Source: Eopsaltria australis (lineage: Eukaryota; Chordata; Aves; Passeriformes; Petroicidae). Taken from it: a stretch of 64,000 nt of DNA. The stretch covers positions 1,007,001-1,071,000 of the forward strand of contig JAVTVJ010011652.1 of NCBI GenBank assembly GCA_034509425.1. Reading direction: 5' to 3'. Made by a program: the position numbers and the translations under genes. Shown piece after piece: positions 31,100 to 45,800 of the stretch. Each line of letters begins with the position of its first letter. Positions within the stretch are counted from its first letter, which is position 1. Under the pieces are notes generated by a model. The model ran no database searches. It saw only the letters and a program-made list of their open reading frames with translations, and was not told the origin of the DNA.

Positions 31100-34000
31100 T
31101 TAGGTCAGCCAGAACCCACACAAGCTTTGCAGAGCCCACACTGGTGTTGGCCTTTGGGGTCCCTTTAAGCCTCTGTTCAGTTTCCTAATTCTTCGAATTC
31201 CTGGTTCCCAAACAACCATTACCTGGGCAAGGGGAGGCAAATGGTCCCAACACTTCCAGGCAGAAAGAGAGGGGATTTGGGCTGGAACCCACAAGTGCTC
31301 AGGACCAGGACTGGGCCTTGTTAAACTGTGGGCTTATTTAAAGGTCTGGAGCTGCTCAGGATGTTTCTTTTGAGTCAGATACACGCTTAGGATCTGCAGG
31401 ATCACCCTTTCATGCTTCACCTCTTAACATGAATCCTTCCTTCCCTCCCTTGTGTTTTTTACCCCCTGAGAAAGTAGCTGCATTCTTTCCTGAGTTAATT
31501 GTATCTTTCTGGGTTGGATAAGCCATATCTCATTAGAGGGGGAGAGAGATTTAATGTGAACTTCGAGCTGCCTTCTCCATGCTACAGAAAAGAAATCCCT
31601 AATCAGCACAGTATATATTTTGTATAATTGCTCTTTGACATTCCCTCTTTGCTTGCTAATTAAAGCGAAAGAAAACCGTGGTGAAATGTTCCAGTGTGTT
31701 TTTCTAGGACAAGAAAAACTAAACCCCTCTTTTGTTTATAAATACAGGGTATTTCAAGGGCCCAGAGAATCAGTTGTTTTCACAGGCATGCTGCTGAAAT
31801 TTATTACTATTTTGCTTTGGAGCCTGGCACTGAGCACATCTGCAGCTAAGAATCAGATTTGCAGTGGTGTGAGTGGCCACAGATGTGTGGAGGTCACCCA
31901 GCCACATCCAGGTGACAGCCTTGTGACAGGTGATGCTGGGAAGCATGGAAAGGGCTGTCTCCTCCTGCACTGTATGACAGCCACAGGTCAACGTAGTTTA
32001 GAGTAAAATACTCAGTTCTGTTCAGTGAAATATTTTATTTTTCTTTCAAGAATGAAAATTATAGTAATAAAAGGTGAGTAAAGTGTAAGCAGTAGCATAG
32101 ATCTGCAGCTACTGCTGATAATTTCTACTGTTCTGGAGATTGTATCTTGATTTTTTTCTGATATTGTTCAAGTAGAAAAGGGTTGTTTCCTCTTTCCCTC
32201 AGGTTTGTCTATTTATTTGGTCTATTTTACTATAAGCATGTTCTTGTCAGGGGAGAGGCTACCAGGGCATCCCTACCCATTCTCCGCATGGGATCTTCTG
32301 CATCACAAGGCTAACACTTGGCACCTTTTTGAGATGTGTGAGAAGTCCTTTAAAATTCTTCCATCACACAACAAATAGCTGAAAATGTACTGGTTCAGCT
32401 GAGGAAAATGGATTGTAACATGCACTTCATGTGGCCCTGATGAGAGAGTTACCCAGGGTGTTAGTTCATGCCCGTGTCCCTGTATTCCCAGCCCACAGCC
32501 AGAGCTGTGCAGCACAAGGCTGTCCCTCTGTCCTGCTGATGGTGACACCCTCTGTCCAGCTGGACGTGTTACCCCCAGAGCCCAGCACGGAGCCACCAGG
32601 ACACGCTGCTTGTTCCATCACACCCGTGTTGTGATGACATCAGACAGCATCATAGCCCTCTGGAAAAGACCCAGAAGGGCATTCAAAGCTGCTGATCACA
32701 CAGGGGAGCCAGGGTAACCAGCTGCTGACAGATTTATAGGGTTTAGGCCAATTAAAATGCTGTTTATTGCCTTTAGAAGGGGCCTGTTTGTTTCTAATTT
32801 TAGAAGTCAGTTTGGGAAGTGACTACCTTGGCAGCAAGTTGTGAGTATGGGACCTGAAATTTTCCAATAACACTACTGTTGCTATTAACTAATGAGCATT
32901 ATTAATAACTGTTTGGCCCTGGACATCATTCTTACATGGCAGGGCAGGAATTCAGGACCCAGAGAACAACAACAAAATTACTTTGGCTGTGAAAGTCCTC
33001 AGCTTTGCTTCTCTCATCACAAATTACATCTGCCTTGACCGGGACTGGATATGTCTCCAGTTTTTCCAGACACAGCCTCCTGTTTTCCACCTTTCCTGGC
33101 ACGCTTCTCAGCTTTATGATCAGTGTGGCATCAGCCATCACCTCCAAAGCTGATGTGCCAGGCCAGGAGCAGCCAGCACTGGTTTGGGACATGCAGTTGA
33201 TATTTAAACCTGTTTGTCCCGCTTGTCCTTGCACAGTTTCTCTTCTGATGGCTCAAATGTATCCATTTTATTTATTCATGTTAAAGAGGGGAAGAAGTTT
33301 CAAGCTGAAAAATAAAAGGTGCACTGGTGTAAATGATCATGTCTATCTCTGGCCAGCAGTAATGGCAATTTTGGATAAATAAGAAGTGCAGAAATAACAA
33401 ATCTTGTCTGAGAATGAAACTAGAGCTGGGATTGGGATGTATGAGTTCTGTTCACAAGTTGGTGCAGTTTTGATGTGTGATTGTGGGAAAGCCACTTGGA
33501 CGTCAGCTTTCCCACTATCTAGAAAACCTGGAATGAGAAATTGTTATAAAACTCAGCTATTTATTTGTGAAGGACTTTCAGAGCCTCTGGTGAAAGGTAC
33601 TGAATAGCTGCACGCTTCCCTGTGGTTTATTAAATACACATTGATCACAATTCACCCAAGGCAATGACATGTTTTCAACAGGAGGAGACCCAACCCAAAC
33701 ACAGGATCCTCACGTTTCCAGACCTTGGAGAGGTCCAGATGCTGAACTCAGACCCGAAGCTGGCGCGGCTGCAGAAGGCAGAATGAAAACCACAAGTCTC
33801 CATGCAAGCCTTGAAGTCTCAAGGAGAAGACAGGGGCTTAACCCCATCTCCTGCCTGGTGGTTCCTAATCTCCCGTAGGAATGTGACATTCCAGAAAAGC
33901 TCTTCTTGGGGTGATAAAGGGTTCATTGCCAGAACTCAGTGGGATGTACCTTTCCATCTTCCCTGAGTCATCTGTGATAATACTTTAGCTGGGTTCTGAA

Positions 34001-37000
34001 AGCATAGGGGGAAAAAAATGATGAAAGGGAACTTGAATCAACACTATCTCCTGTGGTAGCCAGGGCTTTAAAAATGCCTGAAAATCTCTTTGATTGCACA
34101 CTGTTTGGGCCATATGCCATCCTTATATTACTTATCCATGTATTGGAGAGGTCACTGATGTTCTGTTGAAAATATATTTCTCTTTTGGCCAAATCCAGGG
34201 ATATTTTAAGCAGAAAAAAAAAAAAAGTCTGAAATTAATAATTCTTTTTCTTCAAATTATCCCTTCCTCTCCTGAGTAGAGAAAAGCAGATATTTTACAA
34301 GAAAATTTTGAGTTAACTAGAATATAAATATCTGCTGAAATATATTTCAAGTCAACTTTTTGCCTATGGCCATTCTTTTTGTCTAACATACAGTAACTCC
34401 CTAGAAAGCTCTCTTCTGTAAACAGGATTATTACTAAAAATATAGAAGAGTGTGAGATTGCCAGAAGGGGGAAATGTAAACTCACCATTTTCTTTTATCC
34501 TAGCCAGATCACTTCATTGGGCTAATAGCCAGGAAGGCTCAAATATGAATGGATCCTGCACAGATCCAGATGGAAAGGACCTGAGTTGGGCAAAAAGCTC
34601 TTTGTTGGAAGTTGTATTTTCGGGTGAAATAATTTCAGAAAGGTAGAACATCAGGCAAAGGAGCACCTCCTTCCTTTGGACACATTTCTGTGCTGTTTCA
34701 AAGGAAAAGTTGTGAATTCTTGCTTGTGTTGTCATGGATGCATATTCCTTCTAGCCCTCTGAAAAACTTCCTCCTCCAATGAGGTTGGGTCTGTGCTATG
34801 AAGGGAAGTGCCTCAGCTGCACAGAGGTGTCTGCCTCTGCCCTCCCTCTGGGCTGTGGGCTGATTTTAGACCAGCTCTGTAGGGACCTGGCATCTTTCTC
34901 ACATTTAAATGGTCAGGAGGAAGGGGGAGGCAGCAGCAATGAAGAAGGGGTGAATCACTTACTTTCAAGTACCTCTAACCTCCCTCTGGTGAGTATTGCT
35001 TTTGCAGCCCTGAAAAAAAGGTAATTAGATGATCCATGACATCAGGTTTCTTTGGGATTTCAGCACAAGAGTTCTGTAGATTTTAACTGGAGCTCAATGG
35101 AAAAAAATGTTCCCATGCATCAGGAATAATAACTCTCGGGCAAGTGGATAGATTCACTATTTTATAGTATTTGCTGTCTTGGTCAAGTGAAGAGATGTTT
35201 CACACTATCTGCTGTCCTGGTCTGTTGTGCTGTCACTGAGATGCCTCAGTGACCTCTTGATTGCAGGGAAGTCAATACCAAGAGGCAAAAGAACAAGGTC
35301 CTATTTTCCAGGGGCAAAGAAAGAACTGTTCCAGGAGCAGCAGTTCACAGTCCAACTGGAATATGGCACTTAGCTCTGGTAGGTAATGGAGCATCTTTTC
35401 AGAAAAACTGATGCCCAGTGGTGTTTTGGGGAGAATCCACTATCTGGACATGGCATTAATGCAAAAATCCTGTGTCAGGCTCACGGTGAATTCTGTTTCC
35501 CAAACACACCCTTGACATGGGCTAAGGTCCCAAACTGAATCCCTTTGTAATACCCAGTGCACAAAAGTGATCCCAGAGGCTGCCAACACACTGAGCCTCT
35601 CCAGTAAAGACCTTTCAAGTAAAATCCAGACTCTTTTTCCTGCTTAAAAATGGTGTAGCTGAAAATACAAAAGAGTTACAACTCACAGAAGTCACTTAAA
35701 TCTGCAGCTGATGCTTCTGAGCCTTGCTGGGCATACTCTTAATATGACACAAATCCTGCTGACAGGTGACTGTGGGCACAGAGCTGTCCCTGTCAAAACC
35801 AAATCTGGATTAGATACTAGTTCTTGTGTTAAATACTTAGGAGCATTGCTTATCCAAGTCTCTCCACAGCCCTCGGGAAGCAGAAAAGCAAACCTGGTTT
35901 TGTGTCTCTTCAATCAAGGTGACTCCCTGGACAGACAGACAGTGTTTTCCTTGGAGCTGGACTCCAGGGGCAGCTGGACATGGCCAGAGCAACTCTGCAC
36001 CCTCATCATTCAGGCAGGAGTCTGGATGTGTGCTCTGGGTTTCACTGGGGTACAGCAAGGATGTTCAAAGGGCAGAGGTGGCACTTGGGATGCCCAGATT
36101 TTGTACAGGGTAGGGCCAGGATCCAGTTTGTCCATGGGCAGGAGAGCTGCTGTGGGAGGCTGGGGTTCAAGAGAGGGAAGCATCTCTCAGTGGCCCCTGC
36201 ATTGGAAATGAAGTTTGCAAAGTCCTGAGCTCTTATGTCAAATGAAATACCTGACTCAGCTGGGCTTTCCTGGCTGACCAAGGTGCCTGCGCTGATTTGT
36301 TTCAAATATCAAGTACCAAACAATGCAAATATGTAAAAAGGTTCAGCTTACATTCATGCTGTGCTGTCTAGTGAGCTGGAAATATGGGAAGGTTTCCAAG
36401 TGAGGTAGAAACTGAAATCCTTTTATACATGGACAAAACCCTCATCTTTTGAGGGCAAGACCAAAATCTGACCAAATGGGAGGTGTGCTGTCTTTAGCCA
36501 GATTCAGCAGAAATTAAGGAAAGCTGGCTTAAAAGGCTCAAAAATAAAATGTGATTTTGTTTCTTTCCTTTTTACCCAGATGCTGTCCACCTTCTCAAGC
36601 ATGTTTCACTGCCTCCCTTTCCTAAATAAGAAATGTAGCTCCATGTACCACGGCCTGTTGGATGTCTCAGGCTCTGCTGACTGAAATGAAAGCCTCATTA
36701 TTTTTCTGCCTTTTTTTCTTTCGCTCAGTTTGAATATTAAATGCCAGGGAGATTGGTAAAGATTTCAGAAAAACAAATTGACATTTGGCCTAATAAAACA
36801 TTGTACACAGTTTTTCCTTTCTGCTTTGACTTGGCAGAAGAGTGCATGAAAGCTCAGAGAAGAAATATTCCATTTTTCCTGGAGGGAGGCAGGAATCCAT
36901 TAACATACAGTGCTGGAGCACAATATCCTGATATGCCCTTAAACACTGACACAAAAATGTGAGATCTGTGCATTAAAATTTAATTCAGAAATCACAAATG

Positions 37001-39730
37001 TTGTGGTGGTAGCAGCTCTTCTAAGCAAGATTTATTGTTGTCAGCTCTCACAGTTTTTTCATGTCATATACAACATTTCCCTTTAAAGCTCCATCTGAGG
37101 GAATCATGCAATCAAGAGAAAGTCTTAGATTTTTGTTTTTACAAAGAAATTTTTTTGAGAAAGGTGTCTTTCAAAATGGTAAAAATGCACCCTTCAGAAG
37201 GGAAATTAAGGCACAGCCACAAATACAATGCTCTTATTACTAAGTTAATCACACATATTTGTGGATTTCACTCTTTTCTCTTTAAAACATTTTGCTATTG
37301 ACAGTCTCAAAAAATTTGCCTTTCAGCTTGTTGATTTGGGGCCATGTGGTGGATTAGCAAATCTCCCCAGCCCTCTGCACCCTGGTTTCTCCACCCCAAG
37401 AGCTGAGTTGGCCCCCAGGGCAGCTTTGAGCTCTCTCTCCCAGATGACAGCTCAGTGTCCCCCCAGGCCTCTGGGGTGATGTCCCTGAGCTCACAGTGCC
37501 CTCTGCTCCATCCAGTCCCTCAGCACAACCCAATGGGTGATGCCACCATTCTCCACCTACTAAATAATGGGAATGAGCTAACAGGGAATTAGCATTCCCT
37601 TCCAAGAGAGGAGTCTGGATCTGCCTGCAAGCAGTCGTTCCCCGCTGTTAAAAGAGCTGGGCTTCTGCAGGAGGTGTAAACTGACATTTTATCAAGCTAA
37701 TAACTCAGAGGGTCAAAACCTCCCATGATGGCTCTCAGCAAATTTCTGCAGCAAACCGGGGGGAAAGACAGTAAAATTAATGTTACTATTGAAATAAATG
37801 ACAGAAGGCATTGTGGTTTTATTCCCTAAAATCATCCACTTCTCAGCTCGCTGGGCACTGCCAGTTTGCCATGGAGCAGATGGCTGCCATTTTGCAGGGC
37901 TTTGGCTCTGCAAGTTGATGATACAGTTTTTTTTTGCAGGCTTCAGACACACCATTAGCCAGGGCAGAACCCTGGAAGATGATAAAAGGCTTTAAGTAAA
38001 AAAAAAATGTTGATTATTTTAACCTGCATAAGTGGAAATGGGCCAGTGCCATGGCTTTGGCAAGATCTGTGGCTCTTTAATTTGGGAGCAGGAGTGGAAA
38101 TTACAGCAGCAGTGAGTAAGAGGCCCAATAGATGTAAGGGAACCGAGCTGCTCTTCCTGGAAAATAGAATTAAAAAGTAACGATTGAAAAAATGAAGATC
38201 CCTCTCCCTCCTCTGAGCCCAGATGAGCAAAGCCAGGAGTGCAGGAGCAGGGAGTGCAGTGAGAGATGGAGATTTGTCTCTATCAGTTCCCAGAGGACTG
38301 GGGAGAACAGACCCTCAATGCAGCCCTTGAGAGAGGAATACAGGGCACCACTGATGGATGCTCCAGCTGCATTCCAGGGCTGTGAAAGCCAACCCTGGTG
38401 TCTGCCCAGCTGAAGTGCCCAGTCAATAGAGGACACCACGCTGGAGCATCTGCCGCGCTTGTTTGGTTTTACATTAAAAATAGGGCACAGACAGGAGTGT
38501 CAGAAGAAAAACTGCCTTTACTGCTGTCTGCACTGAGTGAGCGTATAAACAGCTACTGGAACCAGCAGAGGAAGGCTGTCAGCCTGGCAGAAGCTCGGTC
38601 AGATTTTCAGCTGATGTAAATCAGGAGGACTCCGTTATTAGCACTGAACTGGCTCACAACAGCTGAGGCTCTAGCTGAGCCACTGAAGTGGTAAATAGTG
38701 CTGACAGCAAGTTGTGGCTTCAACAACCTTAAATGAACTCCATTAAGTGCTCATTTCTGAAGAGAATGTTGTTGAAACCTGGAAATAAGTCTTTCAAAGG
38801 TTTAACATATTTGTCTGTTGTAGAGGGTTTTATTTTGAAACCAGATGCACTGAGCAGCTCAGCATTGCTCCACATGGCAGGAGAGGCAGCAGAGTAGGGA
38901 TGGATCCTGCTCTCCCCTTCCTGCTGAAATTGGAAGTAACCTCTGCAGAGTCAGTGTCATCACATTAGTGTCAGCGGGACCAGAGGTAGGGCAAGTGTGA
39001 GTAATTCCTTCCAGAGAGATGGAGATGATGACAGCCTAAAACCTATCTGAGTAATTGAAAAATGTTGGTGATGCTGCATTCCTGGAAATAAAACTGGCAC
39101 ACGTTCCGCAGAAAACTCAGAATAGCTGAAACAATTGATCATGGCAGGGTTGAGTGAAGCAACGAAACAGACTCTGTGGGTTTGAGCAACTCACAGGCAG
39201 TTTTAGTAAAAGACAGAGTGGGCAGGGGCAGAAGCAGGCAGCAAAACTCTAGAAAGAACAACTTAGGCTGAAGTTTGCCCCATGAATCAGGCAGGGAAGA
39301 GCTCAGGAGGTGGGGCTGGCCTCACCAGGAGTGGGCATGGGGCTTCATGGCGGAGATCATCCAAAGGGACTAAAGTGCCACCCAATTCACAGCACCAGAA
39401 GCAAGCACTGGCCTCAGGGTAGAGTCAGCAGAGGCTTTCTCTGCCTTTGTTTCTCAGGTACTTGGTTAAGATGTGCCTGCAGCACATTTTTAAAGGTCTG
39501 TACTCCACTGAAGCACCCAACTACCTGAGCTGTGCTGGGGGAGGAGTGGTGCTGCTGTTCCTAGCCCTGGCAATGAGGCTCTCAGTGCTGCTCTGGGAGC
39601 AGGGAGAGATTTTGGGTTAAGCAGCCACTGCCTGGAGTAGCCAGATGAAAGCACCGTGGTGGGAACAGAGTGAACACATCCACTCTGAGGCTCAACCTCC
39701 TTCCCACAACCAGCAGCTCCAGGGGCCTGG
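31100..39730. other. No gene seen; long intergenic stretch
   Basis: CpG-poor unique DNA with many short ORFs and no domain. The more complex AT-rich parts, such as about 32740-32925 and 38600-38830, may be conserved but have weak support. A-rich runs occur at 34215-34227 and 37998-38006. I recognise no repeat family here. Confidence 0.55.
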
Positions 39731-39734
39731 GGAG

Positions 39735-39836
39735 GCTTTGTGGTTTAGGGGATGCAGTGGCAGTGCTGGGTGAGTGGTTGGACTCTGGATGATATTGAAG
39801 ATCCCTTCCAACCTTGATGATTCTTTGGTTCTATGA
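39735..39836 (+). mobile_element. CR1 LINE 3' end fragment
   Basis: Plus-strand CR1 3' terminus: GGCAGTGCTGGGTGAGTGG, GGTTGGACTCTGGATGATAT, CCCTTCCAACCTTGATGATT, ending TTCTTTGGTTCTATGA. Only the last ~100 bases are recognisable. Confidence 0.85.
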
Positions 39837-42800
39837 AAATATTTTTCACAATTCAGGCAGCAGAAGGTGAATTGGCTTCTAGTGCCCTGCTTGACTCTAG
39901 TGCTGGTTCACTGAAGTGCCACAGCCTTTGAGAGAGGCACTGAAAAAGAGGCTGGCTGCCTGGAATCACAATAGAGTGGATGGACATGTTCCATCACTGC
40001 ATTAATGCTCCTCACCAGCCCACATTCAATTCCTTGGCCAGATCCAGCAAAGGACAGAGGCATCTCCAAGAAGAATTTCAATAGAATTCCAGAGAATTAC
40101 AATGGAATTACACAATAGCACAGAAAATATAATTTATTGGTTATTATGGCTTGTATTTTTGTGGATTCCAGAAAAACTCAGCTGAGTGTAAATATTCCAA
40201 AAGCCATTGGAGTCCATTCCTTCTCTGAGAAAAAAAAAGCAAACAAAAACCCCAAAACCCCAAACAGGCACATATAAAGCTCTACTCGGTATATTCTTGT
40301 TTATTCATTCAACAACCCTTTAAAAGCCAGTGACACCCAGATGTATCAGCAGCAAGTTGTTGTTACCTCAGAGAGGTTTCACAGAAGAGTCAGTCTGGAG
40401 AAAACACAAACCATCAGCTAGAGGAAAGAGCAGGTGGCAGATGAGGTTTTGCTCAGACTGCAGGATCTGGGGGATGCTGTTTTTTCTCTCTTTCTGCCAT
40501 TCCCAGCACAATTGTGGCCCTCGGCCCTTAGGCTTGACTACAGTAGGAATTATAAACACCAACAATACAATAAAGGCTAAGATATTTTAAGGTTGGTTGT
40601 CTGGAGGAAACCATTAGGCATCCGTCATGTGGCAGTGGGAGCACAAGCTCTGTGTGCCTCAGACTGGGAGGGTTTTTGGTGAGTTCTCAAAACTTTTCAA
40701 CTCAAATATGCAGTTAAAATGGCATGTCAGATGTCTCTGTGTATAATGATGTTGTTTTTCAGACTACAGACATATTTATTGCTGGGGAATCCTAAATACA
40801 TGTCATTTTTTATCTTGCTTTCCACTGTATAAGGACAGAGACATTTCTTTGATTATGAAAGCCTGGTTTGGTTTTGTTTCGTTCCCCCCTCCCGATTTCT
40901 TGTTGACATGAATAGTCTTTGTCTTTTCTTTTCCCACGTTGCTGGAGGATGGTAGCAAAACCATTAATGGATTTGGACCAGCAACACCACTTAAAGACTG
41001 TAAGAGGAGAAAGAAAATCTCATTCTTCACTACTGGAGCCTGATATAAATTTACCAGTTCATCCATGACACCAGTTTTGCTGCCAACAGATGCAGAGATT
41101 CCAGACCCAAATGAGCCACTAAAGGGTAAAATGAGAACAAAACACAAATCATCACATGCAGATTCCCATATCAGATCCCACCAAAGATCTTTGCCTTACT
41201 GTCACGTAGCAAAGACCATCATGTGAGTATGCATTGCACAGAAAAATATCTTTATCTCACTGTAGGCAAGTACTACAGTTAAATGATTTTTGGTCACTTT
41301 CAGTCAATAAGAAATCAGAAAAAAATATCCTGGCAATCAAATAGAAAATGGTAGGTTTTTAGTGAGCCTCCAAATGTAGAGGTCCAACATCCTGTTAAAA
41401 CCATGAAGCAAAATAATAAAAATATCAGTTACAAGCTTCATGGCTAATCAATACTGACATGTGATGCCTTTTAATCAGGGGATATTTTAAAAAGGAAAGA
41501 AAGAAAAAAGAAGAGTGTTTAATTGCAAGAGCAATATTTGGTACTTGGGAAGTTGAAATCCATTTCTGAAATCCAGCTTCCCAAAAGCAAGTGTGTCAGA
41601 GTTAGGCTGCTGTTAAACAACAGAGCTTGTATCACTTAGATTATCATTGAGATACAGGACCTGTTTGTTTAAGTGAATTCATGTGGTTTAGTGTACTTTC
41701 TATGCTCAAAGTGCAGTAAGGAGAAAACACTACCCAATTCAGAGAATTCCCTGCAGACCTATGGCACAGCACCTGCAAACAAAACCTTCCTGAGCACAAC
41801 CTCTCAACAAACCCAACAGCCACCCTAAAGCTATCACAGTGCAGAGGCAGCCATTCCCCCAAATCTGGGTGGTTCCAGAGAAGATAAAAACATCTGAGCA
41901 AACTGGAATTTTCCTTAGCCAATGTGTATTATTGCCATAGTAGAATATGTTGTGGGAGTTTTTTTAAACCAGTTTTATACGACTGAATCTCCATGTGACC
42001 CCATGAGACAGCTCCCTCTCAGGAGACTTCCTCTAACTTGATTTGTGGACTCTGAACTGCAGCTGTCACTTCCCTGGAGCACAGACTTGGAGTTCCTTGG
42101 GGCCAGTGCTGCTCCCAAATCCAGGGGAGGGAGAGCCATCGTGGGGGAAGAGATGCAGGGCTGGGGCTGTGCTGTAGGAAAATCTTCAGCTAAACCATCA
42201 TCTTCCATACACGACTGCCTACGCTCAGCCTGTTCAAGGAAGTATTTGGGAAAATACCTAAGAGGATTTTTGCTTTCAGATTAAGTGATTTCTAGATGAT
42301 TTTACCCATAGCAAATCAGCAGGGGGTGAGTTTAGCTGCATTTTGCCTACTCCAGAGGAAGGGAGGCTCACTCGTCTGAAAATCATCCTCTAAATGAATG
42401 AAGACATGAATCTACATTAGGCTGAACCTATTTAGCTTATTAAAGCCTCTCTCAGATCATTTCCCTCTGTGTGTGTGTCTCAACAGCACAGGCTCTTCTG
42501 TTTGTAATTTCCAAAGTTAAAAAAAAAAGAGAGAGATTTTATCTTTTTTTAGGGGTTACCCTCATCTTTGAGCAGTCAGAAGCAATATGGACAGGAGTCA
42601 GCCTAAAATCCCAGAGCAAGATTAAAGACCATGCTGTATGCAGTTATTACAATAATGGCAACTTTTACCTTACTCATCAAGCATAATCTGAGGTGGGTGC
42701 CACTTAGCATGGAAGGAAGAACCTAAATGTGATGCCAATTTATGTTCTGCTGTGTTGGACTTATTACTGGAATCTTTGTTTTATAAAATTTTGGCTAGGA

Positions 42801-45800
42801 CCACTCTTACTCTCCTGAGGGAAATAAAATCTTTTGTCAATGCCAGTTTCTTTGACTCCCATTGTTTCCACTGTCTTTGGGAACAGATCCTTATTTTTTC
42901 TTTATTTTTTAATTCTCTTTTACATCCTCCTATCTAGTGAATAGTCTGATGCAAGAAATCAGCCAAGAAGGGAAACTGCATTGATGGAAAATAAGGAAGT
43001 TATAAAAAAATTACAGAGGCCATTTCAGGAGAAAGCAGAACAATTTTCTGTAGAATGAAGATGCACACTTTTCTCTTACTCTGAAAGACACTCAGAATCT
43101 TCTGCTCATATTGGGCTGAGGTTCTCAAGACTCCCTGCATAATTTTTGTGCTGTTGAAGTAGGAAAAAGAAGAAAAAAATGGAGGATAACATAAATGACA
43201 CACATTGTGGTCTGTGTTCAGTCGTGAAGCCTCTCACACCTCTCCCCTCTCAAAGAGGACACAGTGGACACATGTGTGGACAAACTTGCCTTCCAGCCCT
43301 GAGAAGACCCACAAGGAAAACAAAACCTTTCCCAGTTAGAATAAGGACTTCAGCATCTCAATTAACTCAAAATAACTGCGTATTCATTAGATTTTTTGAA
43401 TTTACAGTGTCAGCAAATTAGGTTCCCTCTAGAAATTTCTAGATGAGAAAATACAATGTTCTTTTACATTCATCCAGCACCTGGTGCTCCTGGGTTGAAC
43501 AGAATTTTAAAGATGAGCTAGCATAAATTCTCCAGCCCTGTAAATGACAGTGGGTGGAGAGTGGCTTTTAGCCAGTAGCCCAATGGCTACTGGCAGTGGT
43601 GGAGATGCCCCAAAGAGATGCCCCTCTCACCCCAAAGAGGGATGGGGTGTCCCTGGTCCTGCTGCTGCTGCAGTAACTCCAGTGGGATCCTGTGGGGTTT
43701 TAGTGCAGAGTATGGATGCACAGCTGTGGAGGAAGGTCCTTGGCTGCTCTCTTCCACAGCACTTCATATTTAGTGGTCTTGCTTTGATAACTTTTTATTT
43801 GGTTTTCCTTTGCTTTTTTTTTTAAAAACTTTCTCCCCAGCTACACTTCTGTCAAATCCCAGCTTCTACACAAAGTTTTGCACCAAACTGAGTGAAAGCA
43901 CAAGATAATCTATTTGTAATAAAATACTTTTCCCTCGCTTTAGTAAACTCACTGCTTCCCTGTAAAAACAAACTCTTTAGTTATTCAGGTGTGACTAGTC
44001 ACCATATTAAATCACCATATTACCTCCTCAGTGTAATAATGCATTTATTTAAAATTGCATTTTAGAATAACTCTTCTCTCGTTGACATTTAATTTTGCAC
44101 AGGAGTAACACTATCATAAAAGAACACAGGTGTAAAAATATTACATTTTTAGTAATTATGTACTGTCCATTACTACTAAAAACTAGTAAAACTATCAATA
44201 GTTCTCAAAATTGCCTGGAATTACTAAGTTTAAACATTTAAGAGGAACCATTTAAGAGCTATGTTGCAGCATGAATGTGTGCCAGCTACACTTGACCACT
44301 TGCTGAGGTATTTTTTAAAGTAAAATTAAACTTTTGCCCAGGTAACTTGGTTTAGACTCAGGATCCTCCAAGTTCCACTACAAAAAGCCTCCAATACATC
44401 AAATTAAGACAGAAGAACATTGAGAGATAGGAGAGCTGACCTCACCAGTAGGTCTGGACAAGCAGGTGTCAATGTCACTGGGCTGATGTGTGCTCTGATG
44501 AGAGCCTTTCTCCCTTTGTTCATGTCAAACATCAGGGAGCCATGGCTTCATTCTAGCACAGACCAGATTAGACCATTTTTACAATAGAAGTTTTCATAGG
44601 CTAGAAAATATTACTTCCCCTTTCATCACTCTAGGAGTATTCCAGAGGGCAGACAAAAATCCGCACTAAACACCAGCTGATTTTGCATTTTGGCTGCCAT
44701 GCAGGGGCCAATATTATCTTTTCTAGGCTAACAAGAGTCAGTCCATTCAGTTTTAATGCTGTGAGACTTAGGCTGTACTCTGGTACTTGTTATTTGGGCC
44801 ACTGCTGTTGTCTCAGAGCCCAGGCAGGATTGTGCTGCATCAGGCTAAAAGAGCTGAAAGAACAGCTTCTCCCACAAAGTGAGAGCAAGAGCTGGGGTTT
44901 TCTTCCAGACCTGACCTGTAGCAAGGCTGCAACAGCAGCACTATGTCATAGTCCAACCTCCTCCTTCAGGCAGAAATCTTTAAGGTGAGGCAGAAATCTG
45001 GGGTGTTTTTCCTCCTTTTGTAATGCTCAGTGACTGGGGAGGTTCTCCTGAGCTATCCCAGCTTCTCAACTCCATGTTCCCACAATTTCTTTCCGTCATG
45101 ATTTCCTCCACTCTGTTGGCATTTCAGCACATCTGAATCTCTTAGATTTCTCTTTGTCCTTATTTTCCTCCCTGATTTCTCTCAGAAATTTTCCACACGT
45201 TGCTATCTGTGGCTCCCATCTCTGCCTCGCTGCTGTTCTTTTTCCCGAGCTGCAAGTGGTTTTCATGGTGGTTTCTCCCGTCATGTTTTTATCAGGCATT
45301 CTCCAACATTCCTCCATTTGCCTATTTTTGCCCAAGGTTTTGTTTACCTTCTCTATCTGCTCTGGGCCCACATGTTTTGGGGCTGTTGGATTTCTCATAA
45401 TTGCATGGTTAGAGTATTTTTTTAAAGGGTTGGGGTTTTATCTTGCTAAGATGTATGTTTCTCTTTTCTTTCCTGTGTTGGCCTGTTCATTTAAAAAACT
45501 TTCTTTTAATCAAATGAAAGGAATTAAAAACGAGGAGGGAAAGCCCAAGAATTTAAATTCCAGTCTTCTTTCTACCACAAGGAACCAAGAATTCTTTCTA
45601 TTTAAGACAATCACAGATTTTATCATTGTGACTGGTTTCCATTAACTTTGTAAGTAGAAAGACATTTAGTAAAGTTGAAAGCTGTCTCTTACATGATGAC
45701 AGACTTTGCCTGTTTTAATATTTTTACTGGTTAACTACCAAATCCCAAGTCTACCACTGTCTACAGCCAACGTTTAGTGTTCACTACTCCTCTGGCAAGA

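Noticed and set aside
45154..45645. 163-codon hydrophobic plus ORF
   Set aside because: Phe/Ser/Leu-rich product expected from T-rich DNA, no signal or domain pattern; the opposite strand is also open.
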